The notes under the pieces are model-generated. The model ran no database searches. It worked only from the letters and a program-made list of their open reading frames with translations, and was not told the origin of the DNA. Positions 1 to 5,521 of a DNA stretch of 5,521 nt are shown piece by piece. The position numbers and the translations under genes are program-made. Position 1 is the first letter of the stretch, and the number at the start of each line of letters is the position of its first letter. Where the stretch lies: the NCBI GenBank assembly GCA_964632355.1, contig CAZWBW010000141.1:1-5521 (forward strand), read 5' to 3'. This stretch comes from JALOAP01 sp964632355. GTDB taxonomy: Bacteria > Chloroflexota > Dehalococcoidia > Tepidiformales > Tepidiformaceae.

Positions 1-282
1 CTGCTCCAGTCCATCATGCTGCTCACGAACGCCGCTACCGTGTTCGCCGAGAAGTGCATCGATGGCCTCGAAGCAACGGAGAACGGCCCTCGGATGGTCG
101 AAGAGGGGCTCAGCATTGCGACGCCGCTCGCGAACGTCATCGGCTACGACCGTACCGCCGAACTCGCGAATGAAGCCTTCCGCACGCGCAAGACTATCCG
201 GCAGGTCGCGCTCGAACAGGGTGTGCTTCCGGAAGCCGAACTCGAGCGCATCCTCGACGCCCGCAAGATGACCGGGCTCTAG
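1..282 (+). CDS. fumC: Class II fumarate hydratase (fumarase C type), C-terminal part; 5' end outside window
   Basis: This would interconvert fumarate and malate in the TCA cycle as a cytoplasmic homotetramer. Only the last 93 residues are visible. Reading from base 1, the fragment opens with LLQSI and then a helix containing FAEKCIDGLEA, the final part of the central helical bundle in the fumarase/aspartase superfamily. From about visible residue 47 comes the small C-terminal fumarase domain: IGYDRTAELANEAF, then the TIRQVALEQGVL helix, then LERILD and a final RKMTGL, matching the usual 'IGYDKAAEIAKEA...EEELDEILDPRRMT' pattern. The catalytic loop (GSSxMPxKxN) lies upstream of the window, so aspartate ammonia-lyase cannot be formally excluded, although the tail looks more like fumarase. 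The TAG stop overlaps the TAG stop of the convergent membrane-protein gene. Family assignment is firm; the choice of fumarase over aspartase is likely but not certain. Confidence 0.88.
   Translation: MLQSIMLLTNAATVFAEKCIDGLEATENGPRMVEEGLSIATPLANVIGYDRTAELANEAFRTRKTIRQVALEQGVLPEAELERILDARKMTGL
279..282. other. Shared CTAG palindrome: overlapping stop codons of two convergent genes
   Basis: The four bases CTAG contain TAG for the + strand fumarase gene (280-282) and, read on the other strand, TAG for the membrane-protein gene (281-279). The genes therefore overlap tail to tail by four bases with no spacer. This is seen directly in the sequence. Confidence 0.95.
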
Positions 283-3200
283 GAGTTCGTCGGGCCGACC
301 ACCGCCAGCGGCGCGACGATCGGCGGTGGGCTGTTCCGAAGCGCCTCGGCGACTTCGTAGATTCGGTATGGGCCTGACCGGAACACCTCGGTCAGGCCTT
401 CCATTTCGTCGAACTTCGCGATCCCTTCGGGCGTACCGAACACCAGCTCTTCGGTTCCGACGATCACGTACGACACGTTGTACTTGCGCAGGTAGGCCTC
501 TGCCGCGGCGATATCGGGGTCGCGGAAGAATGCGTGCGTTTCGATGCGTCGTTCCTGCACCAGGTGCGCGTACGCCATCCGGTGCGCGATTTCGTGCCAG
601 TCCCAGCCGACCACAGCGGGCAGCCCCGTGTGCATCGAAATGCGCCCGGTCCAGTGGTAGAGCGGCCCCACCGCCTCCACGATGACCGGCGAACCCTCCA
701 CGTTCTCCCTGAGCCATCGGATGAGCGGCTCGTCCTCGGCCAGGATGATCCACTGGTCGTCGGCCGGCGATTCGGTGCCCGCGTCTTCCATGAAGACCCC
801 ATGTTCGAGGTACGCGAGGCCATCCAGCGTGGGCCCCGTGTCGGCGAAGCGCGACTGCTGCCGCGCCCGCGTTCCCGGCCAGAGGTACAGCGACGATGCC
901 AGCAGCAACGCCATCGCGACCACCGCGCAACTCCACGCCGCGAACGACCGCCCGGGCCGCGGCGCGACGTTCCAGCCTCGAACGCTCCAGAGCGCCCGGC
1001 CCACGTACCACGCTGCGTAGGCGCTCGCCAGCGCGAAGAGTTGCCACGCCTGCAGCCCAAACTTGAAGACCGTGTTCATCCGCTCGACGTCGTTCTTCAG
1101 CGTGACGACGTCAACTCCCGCTGAAACACCGATCCCGGCGGCGAATAGCGCGGTCACGATGATCCGCGGCACGTGCCGCTCCCCCGCCCTGAACTCGAGC
1201 CACAACAGGTTCGCGAAGAACGCGAGTGCCACGATGCTCAGCGCCAGCGTGGCCAGCCCGTACAGACGTGTGAAGGCCGTGAGCCCGGCGAGGAATACGG
1301 CGATCGCGGCAAGCTCCCAGCGGCCCGCGACGAGCGACAGGAGGAGGTTGCGCCCCGGCCGAAACTCCCGGGCGCGCAGTTCTTCGTACGTGCGCAACGC
1401 CAGGAACGCCAGCCCAAACGCGAAGAACAGGCCGAAGTGCACGAAGTGCTGGTGCACCTGAGTCGTCTCCCGCGCCCGCACCAACCCTGCCTCCGACACC
1501 TCGAACCGGGCCGTGTACGGTACGAACGCCACCACCAGCACCCCCCCGGCGAGCGCAAGGTGACCGACGCCGGTCCACGCGCGTTCCTGCCACGGGCCGC
1601 GTCGCAGCAGCTGTCCGCCCGCGATGGCGGCGGCCATCAGCACCGCCGCCGTCGGGAAGTCCCACGTGTGCAGCGTGCGTTCGAGGCCAACCAGCAGCCC
1701 GAGCCCCGCCGCAAGCACCCACCCCTGCGACCGCAGCCCCCGCACGACCGACAGCACGTACGCCGCGCAGAGCGCGATCACGAGCCCGAAGAACGGCAGC
1801 CCCATCAGGTGCGGATGCAGGTCACCGAACAGGAACGACCAGTACGGGAACTCCGTGATGTCGAACTGCGGCGGGTGCACCCTGCTCGCTCGCCACCAGT
1901 CGAACGGCCGCAGCGGCTGCCCCTCGACGAGCCAGTTCCACAGCCCGCCGGCGATACCGACGCCACCCGCGAGCATCCGTACGAAGCGCCGCAGCAACTC
2001 GCCGGCCACAGGCACATCCCACGCAGCACTGTCTCCGGTGCCCCACGCTCCACCCCAGGTGTTGATCGCCTGCAGCCGCTCGATCCACTGGTGCGCGCTA
2101 TCGAGATTCGACGCGAAAACGAGCAGCCCGACTCCAAGCAGCGCCGCGGCAACCGCAGGCCGCGTCCGCAGGCGCCGGCCCCGCAGCCCCAACCGCGGCC
2201 TGGTTGAGAGCGCCACCAGGTTGAACACGACAGAGAACCCCACCGCCGCAGTCAATGCTGCGAACATGGGGATGGCGATGTTGAACCCCACCTCCGGCAC
2301 GATGCGCAACGCTCGCATCGGCACCGCCACGAAGAACCACCCCATGTAGTAGTAGTTCATGACTCCGCCCGCGAACCACGGGTCGTACGGCGGCAGCGTG
2401 CTCGACTTCGCCACGGCCGTCAGGAAGGCGAGCTCCATCGGTTTTTCGCCGCCCTGCGGGTGGTACCAGAGGTCCGGGTTCGCGTAGCGCAGCCCGAGGA
2501 AGAACGCGAACACCGCTACGAACACGAGTTCGATCACCAGCCACGTTCGCCACCGCTCCCGCAGCTCGGCCAGGAGCGTCCGCCGCCGCGCATATCCAAG
2601 CGCCCCGCCCCCGGCGAGCACTGCCGCGTACACCGCCCAGACCAGCCGCGCGGAGAAGTGCGGCCCACCCCACGCGACGAGCATCCATGTGGTGAGCGCC
2701 ACCGCAAGCAGCCCCGACACCTTCGACAGCCCGTACCCGCGGTCCGGGAGCGCCCGGAACAGCCACGTGAGAGCCGGCACTGTCGCGAATGCGGCAAGTT
2801 CGAGCCACAGCAGCCACCACAACCACGGCAGCCGCGACGTGAACCCGTCGGCGTCGAAGATGTCCGCGAACGTGCCGCCGCGCTCCTGCGTCTCGGCCTC
2901 AGCTGGCGTGAACAGCAGCCCGTTCGTGCGTCCCTGTTTCGGCAGCAGATTGACCGCCCGCTCCGGGTGCGCCTCCGCGAGCAGTCGCGCCGCCCGCTCG
3001 GGGTCCCACGCCTCCGTCTTCCGGTAGATGCGCACCTCGGGGTGGTCGTACACGGTGAAGGATTCCTCGGCGGACGAGTCGTCGATGCTGATGCCGAGGA
3101 ACGACGGCCGAACCTGGAAGTGCGCGACGAGTTCGAACCCGAGTTCGCCGCTGTCCAGCAGTTCGTAGTACCGGATCGTCGCCGGGTACTCCCGCTCGAG

Positions 3201-4910
3201 CCGCCGCACCGAATCCCGCACCCGGTTCGACGTAATCGCGACATAATCGGCGCCATTCAGGCCCTGCTCCCACCGCTCGGCGTCCGGCCCCTGTCCATAC
3301 ACCAACCGGTAGACCTTCTCGGGTGAGTCGGTTTCGTACGGGTACGTGTTGACGACCAGGTACTGGCCACCGGACTCGCCCGGCATCGGGTACGGGATGA
3401 CGTCGTCCCAAAACTCGCCGGTGATGGTCGAACCCGGCGGGATGTTGTCATAAACCCAGCGACTCGCCGCGATCCGCGGGTGCTCTTCGCGGTAGACGTT
3501 CTGGAACGCGAGCGCCCACCACCCGCTCGCGACGAACACCAGCCCCACCGCCGCCGCGGCGATCACGCGCAGCGTTGTTGCACTCGCCCGCAGCTCGGGT
3601 ATCCAGCGCCATCGCGGGAGCCGCAATTCTGTGCTCCCCGCGGCCGCGCGCCATAACGCCAGTAGCCCCCACGCCGCCAACAGGCAGAGCGCCGGGTACA
3701 TGGGCACGAAGTACCGCATGAACGCGACGAACCGCGGGCCCTGGAAGGCCATCACCGCTGCAACGACGACAAGCGGCAGCACGAGGCGCACGTCTCGCCG
3801 CCGGAACAGCAGCACCGTCGCCGCGGCCACCGACGCCCACGCAGCGATGCCGGTCGCCGGGCCCAAACCCCAGCGCACCATCTGTTCGAGCGGCCGAAGC
3901 ACCGGGGTATACCCGGCGAACTGCACGAACGGCGGGTAGTCGACGTTGCCGTCCTGGAAGTCGCGCTCACGCTGAATGTCGTCGACCCACTGTTCGTTGA
4001 GCGCCATGTCCCAGAAGTTCGGCCCTTCGAAGGCGTACGGCTGCGCAACCCGGAACACGAGGAGAAGGACCACCAGTCCGAACGAAAGCACCGAGAGGTC
4101 TGTCACCCAGTGGCCGCCGGGCCGGCCCTCCCCCCACCTGAGCCCCAACCGGGGGACGTCGCGCATTGCGATTCGCAGCCCCACCGCGAGCACCAGCACC
4201 GGTACGAGCACCGCCGCGTTGACCTTTGATGCCATCGCGAGCGCCAGGCACGCGCCCGCCCCGGCGCCGTAGATCCAGGGCCAGGCCTCGCCTCGCGCCC
4301 GGACCAACAGCACCGAAAGGAGCAGTGCCGCCGTGGCGAAGAACACCACGTACGGGTCGGTCGTCCAGAAGTGCGCGAGCTGGGTTGGCAGCACGGCGAG
4401 CGCGTAGAGCAGCGCGCCCGCGAGCCCGACGCGCCGGTCGAACAGCACCGTTCCCAGCGCGAACACCAGCGCGATGGTGGCCGTATCGACGAGCGCGGTG
4501 ATGCGCCGCCCCCATACCACCGTCGTCCCGTAGCTGTCACCGATGCCCTCGCCGTCGTCGCCCGCGAGGGTGCTCACCCCCTTTGCGAGGAACAGCGGAA
4601 ACGTTCCATAGACGAACGATGGGGTATCGGGCGCGTTGTAGGGGTTTAGCGGACTATTGGCTGTGTCGAAGTACCCGCCGAGGCTGTTCGGCCAGTCGAT
4701 ACGGTCGCTGACCATCGAGATGAACCGCTCGTCGGGGTGCATCTGGAGCGGGGCGTCGGCGCCCTCCGGCTGGTCCCAGTCGAGCCCGTGGAAGCGAAGC
4801 GCCGCGCCGAAGAGCACCACCAGCACCACGACCACCGGCCACGCCAGCCGTGCGGCAACAGGCAGGGTCCACACAGTGGGCCACGTGCGCTGGGCAGGCG
4901 TCTCGGCCAC
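279..4910 (-). CDS. Giant two-module polytopic membrane protein: GT39/PMT-like GT-C half fused to Chlor_Arch_YYY (DUF2298) half
   Basis: Likely an integral membrane glycosyltransferase-like protein; substrate and reaction are unknown. Numbering is from the GTG at 4910 (1543 residues). N-terminal module: TM helix 22-38, then an exported loop with DWDQPEG and HPDERF (58-63), the acidic first-loop signature of GT39/PMT-type GT-C enzymes. About ten more TM segments follow to residue 469, then a soluble domain at about 470-688. C-terminal module from about 693: TM segments near 693-719, 730-748, 755-772 and 789-807, then NPD (811-813), GEKPME (821-826), PPYDPW (840-845) and the family-naming NYYYMG (852-857). 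Further family motifs are FDWWRASRV (1003-1011), DLHPHL (1030-1035), TWDFPT (1082-1087) and RMNTVFKF (1277-1284). The last TM is about 1325-1344, and a soluble tail with TGLPAVVGW follows. The Chlor_Arch_YYY family is described as 700-900 residue single proteins or tandem copies with TPRs; this GT39 fusion is about twice the single length. Membrane topology is judged by eye. GTG 4910 was chosen because GGGAG precedes it by five bases. Confidence 0.92.
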   Translation of the reverse strand: MAETPAQRTWPTVWTLPVAARLAWPVVVVLVVLFGAALRFHGLDWDQPEGADAPLQMHPDERFISMVSDRIDWPNSLGGYFDTANSPLNPYNAPDTPSFVYGTFPLFLAKGVSTLAGDDGEGIGDSYGTTVVWGRRITALVDTATIALVFALGTVLFDRRVGLAGALLYALAVLPTQLAHFWTTDPYVVFFATAALLLSVLLVRARGEAWPWIYGAGAGACLALAMASKVNAAVLVPVLVLAVGLRIAMRDVPRLGLRWGEGRPGGHWVTDLSVLSFGLVVLLLVFRVAQPYAFEGPNFWDMALNEQWVDDIQRERDFQDGNVDYPPFVQFAGYTPVLRPLEQMVRWGLGPATGIAAWASVAAATVLLFRRRDVRLVLPLVVVAAVMAFQGPRFVAFMRYFVPMYPALCLLAAWGLLALWRAAAGSTELRLPRWRWIPELRASATTLRVIAAAAVGLVFVASGWWALAFQNVYREEHPRIAASRWVYDNIPPGSTITGEFWDDVIPYPMPGESGGQYLVVNTYPYETDSPEKVYRLVYGQGPDAERWEQGLNGADYVAITSNRVRDSVRRLEREYPATIRYYELLDSGELGFELVAHFQVRPSFLGISIDDSSAEESFTVYDHPEVRIYRKTEAWDPERAARLLAEAHPERAVNLLPKQGRTNGLLFTPAEAETQERGGTFADIFDADGFTSRLPWLWWLLWLELAAFATVPALTWLFRALPDRGYGLSKVSGLLAVALTTWMLVAWGGPHFSARLVWAVYAAVLAGGGALGYARRRTLLAELRERWRTWLVIELVFVAVFAFFLGLRYANPDLWYHPQGGEKPMELAFLTAVAKSSTLPPYDPWFAGGVMNYYYMGWFFVAVPMRALRIVPEVGFNIAIPMFAALTAAVGFSVVFNLVALSTRPRLGLRGRRLRTRPAVAAALLGVGLLVFASNLDSAHQWIERLQAINTWGGAWGTGDSAAWDVPVAGELLRRFVRMLAGGVGIAGGLWNWLVEGQPLRPFDWWRASRVHPPQFDITEFPYWSFLFGDLHPHLMGLPFFGLVIALCAAYVLSVVRGLRSQGWVLAAGLGLLVGLERTLHTWDFPTAAVLMAAAIAGGQLLRRGPWQERAWTGVGHLALAGGVLVVAFVPYTARFEVSEAGLVRARETTQVHQHFVHFGLFFAFGLAFLALRTYEELRAREFRPGRNLLLSLVAGRWELAAIAVFLAGLTAFTRLYGLATLALSIVALAFFANLLWLEFRAGERHVPRIIVTALFAAGIGVSAGVDVVTLKNDVERMNTVFKFGLQAWQLFALASAYAAWYVGRALWSVRGWNVAPRPGRSFAAWSCAVVAMALLLASSLYLWPGTRARQQSRFADTGPTLDGLAYLEHGVFMEDAGTESPADDQWIILAEDEPLIRWLRENVEGSPVIVEAVGPLYHWTGRISMHTGLPAVVGWDWHEIAHRMAYAHLVQERRIETHAFFRDPDIAAAEAYLRKYNVSYVIVGTEELVFGTPEGIAKFDEMEGLTEVFRSGPYRIYEVAEALRNSPPPIVAPLAVVGPTNS
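299..329. repeat. Short inverted repeat just beyond the convergent stops
   Basis: CCACCGCC at 299-306 is perfectly complementary to GGCGGTGG at 322-329, giving an 8-bp GC-only stem with a 15-base loop. It lies inside the last codons of the - strand gene, 17 bases past the fumC stop. No T-run follows on either strand, so it is not a convincing terminator. Such repeats arise easily in proline- and valine-rich high-GC coding sequence. Confidence 0.2.
371..407 (+). terminator. Probable Rho-independent terminator for fumC, inside the opposite-strand gene
   Basis: GGCCTGACCG (371-380) and CGGTCAGGCC (389-398) form a perfect 10-bp stem with an 8-base loop; a G-T pair could tighten the loop to 6. 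On the + strand it is followed at once by TTCCATTTC, which is moderately T-rich. On the - strand the following bases are not T-rich, so the signal points at + strand transcripts. It lies 88 bases after the fumC stop and entirely within codons near the 3' end of the convergent membrane-protein gene. The stem is strong; the imperfect T-run keeps this a probable rather than a certain call. Confidence 0.55.
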
Positions 4911-4920
4911 GCTCTCTCCC
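4911..4920 (-). promoter_or_regulatory. Shine-Dalgarno site that fixes the GTG start of the large membrane-protein gene
   Basis: On the - strand the bases read GGGAGAGAGC directly before GTG at 4910-4908. GGGAG with a five-base spacer is a good ribosome binding site. The only earlier in-frame start is TTG at 4952. It has no purine-rich site at the right distance and sits in the T-rich tail of the upstream terminator, so it is unlikely to be used. Confidence 0.65.
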
Positions 4921-4950
4921 GGCTGGTGTGGTTGCGGCGCCGAACCGCAC

Positions 4951-4982
4951 AAAACAGGAGGAGGAGCACCTGCTCCTCCTCC
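4951..4982 (-). terminator. Rho-independent terminator downstream of gap
   Basis: On the - strand GGAGGAGGAGCA (4982-4971) is perfectly complementary to TGCTCCTCCTCC (4968-4957). The arms are 12 bp with two bases between them, so physically an 11-bp stem with a 4-base loop. TGTTTT (4956-4951) follows directly. Hairpin plus T-rich tail, 41 bases after the gap stop and on the same strand, is a classic intrinsic terminator. On the + strand no T-run follows, so it acts in one direction. It separates gap from the membrane-protein gene and argues against a simple operon, though readthrough cannot be excluded. Confidence 0.75.
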
Positions 4983-5023
4983 GTAGTGTACGCCTCAGCG
5001 AATGGCTGCAATTCTCTCAGATA

Positions 5024-5521
5024 TTACAGCCCTTTGCCCGCCACATACGAGCAAAGGTCCGCGATGCGGCAGGCATAGCCCCACTCGTTGTCGTACCACG
5101 CGGCCACCTTCACCAGGTTCCCGCCAACGACGTTCGTGATCGCCGCGTCGACGATGCTCGAGCGCTCGTCGCCCTTCATGTCCATCGAAACGACCGGGTC
5201 CGTGGTGAAGCCGAGGATGCCCTTCATCTTTTCGCCGGCCGCTTCCTTCATGAGCTCGTTGACTTCTTCGCGGGTCGTCTCCTTTTCGACGACCCCCACG
5301 ACCTCGACGATCGACACCGTGGGCGTGGGCACGCGATAGGAAACGCCGTCGAGGATGCCGTCGCCGTCGGGGATCACGAGCTTCAGCGCGCGCGCCGCGC
5401 CGGTCGAAGTCGGGATGATGTTCAGCGCGCCCGCGCGCATCTCGCGCAGGTCGCTCCCGCCGGCCTGGTCCAGGATCTTCTGCGAGTTCGTGTACGCGTG
5501 GATGGTCGTCATCTGGCCCTT
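5024..5521 (-). CDS. gap: Type I glyceraldehyde-3-phosphate dehydrogenase, C-terminal half; 5' end outside window
   Basis: This enzyme oxidises glyceraldehyde 3-phosphate with NAD(P)+ and phosphate to 1,3-bisphosphoglycerate in glycolysis, and runs in reverse in gluconeogenesis; it is a cytoplasmic tetramer. The visible 165 residues begin KGQMTTIHAYT, which carries the catalytic-base histidine (codon at 5500-5498). They continue through the phosphate-binding segment IIPTSTGAARAL, the YRVPTPTVSIVEV strand with its substrate-phosphate arginine, the KGILGFT and GDERSSIVDA segments, and WYDNEWGYACRIADL with the conserved nicotinamide-contacting asparagine. The catalytic cysteine (SCTTN) and the Rossmann domain lie beyond the window edge, so cofactor preference cannot be read. 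The end is intact: a TAA stop about where family members end, after a short AGKGL tail. All key residues in the visible half are present. A terminator hairpin follows 41 bases downstream. Confidence 0.96.
   Translation of the reverse strand, partial: KGQMTTIHAYTNSQKILDQAGGSDLREMRAGALNIIPTSTGAARALKLVIPDGDGILDGVSYRVPTPTVSIVEVVGVVEKETTREEVNELMKEAAGEKMKGILGFTTDPVVSMDMKGDERSSIVDAAITNVVGGNLVKVAAWYDNEWGYACRIADLCSYVAGKGL

Noticed and set aside
225..236. 12-base perfect palindrome GCTTCCGGAAGC inside fumC
   Set aside because: It lacks room for a stable hairpin (4-bp stem) and has no T-run. It encodes ordinary fumarase residues and probably arises by chance.
534..1124. Open frames of 100-200 codons on both strands opposite or out of frame with the C-terminal tail of the membrane protein
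   Set aside because: They have low-complexity Arg/Pro/Ser composition and no ribosome sites, and lie over conserved motifs such as RMNTVFKF and TGLPAVVGW in the true frame.
1173..2207. Long + strand open frame (344 codons) opposite the membrane-protein gene
   Set aside because: Its translation is rich in Arg, Pro, Gln and His with no domain-like pattern, as expected for the antisense of hydrophobic high-GC coding sequence. The minus-strand frame here carries all the family motifs.
4911..4952. In-frame N-terminal extension of the membrane protein to a TTG at 4952
   Set aside because: The TTG falls in the T-rich tail of the gap terminator and has no ribosome binding site. The GTG at 4910 has GGGAG at a good distance, and the 14 extra residues are unlike a membrane-protein N terminus.
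4646..5011. Out-of-frame minus-strand reading frame, in which GGAGGAGGAGCAGGTG looks like a perfect ribosome site and GTG start
   Set aside because: The purine run is one arm of the terminator stem, and the frame continues as Arg/Trp/Cys-rich sequence shifted against the well-supported membrane protein.
4985..5011. Possible promoter TTGCAG (5011-5006) and TACACT (4990-4985) on the - strand
   Set aside because: The spacer is 15 bases and the matches to consensus are only 3/6 and 4/6, which is chance level.
5023..5054. Possible promoter at the end of gap on the - strand: TGTAAT as -10 (5028-5023) with TTGCTC as -35 (5054-5049)
   Set aside because: The -10 is a 5/6 match but the spacer is 20 bases and the -35 is only 3/6. 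The AT-rich patch is partly just the gap stop codon region.

Overview
The window is high-GC bacterial chromosome, compact and fully coding, with no RNA genes, mobile elements or CRISPR arrays visible. The best guess for the source is Chloroflexota. The main reason is the central gene, whose C-terminal half is a clear Chlor_Arch_YYY / DUF2298 membrane domain, a family known mostly from Chloroflexi and some Archaea. The high GC content and the GTG start fit this. The class cannot be settled from this window.

Layout: (1) Bases 1-282, + strand, hold the 3' end of a class II fumarase-type lyase gene (fumC-like), cut by the window edge. (2) Bases 279-4910, - strand, hold one very large gene for a polytopic membrane protein of about 1543 residues. 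Its N-terminal half resembles GT-C glycosyltransferases of the GT39/PMT type and its C-terminal half is the Chlor_Arch_YYY domain. (3) Bases 5024-5521, - strand, hold the C-terminal half of type I glyceraldehyde-3-phosphate dehydrogenase (gap), also cut by the window edge.

Gene junctions: the fumarase and membrane-protein genes converge and share the palindrome CTAG, so each TAG stop lies partly inside the other. There is no intergenic space there. A 10-bp perfect hairpin followed by a T-rich run, which could terminate fumC transcription, lies inside the opposite-strand coding sequence. Between gap and the membrane-protein gene are 113 bases. They contain a 12-bp perfect hairpin with a T-rich tail that looks like the gap terminator, followed by a Shine-Dalgarno sequence and the GTG start of the large gene.

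The flanking genes belong to glycolysis/gluconeogenesis and the TCA cycle. The large gene is probably an envelope glycosyltransferase-like enzyme that uses a lipid-linked sugar. Nothing in the sequence shows a pathway link between the three, and the terminators suggest three separate transcription units. The most notable item is the two-module membrane protein. Both halves have the same plan: a transmembrane helix, an acidic extracytoplasmic loop, a multi-helix core and then an exported alpha/beta domain with matching sequence features.
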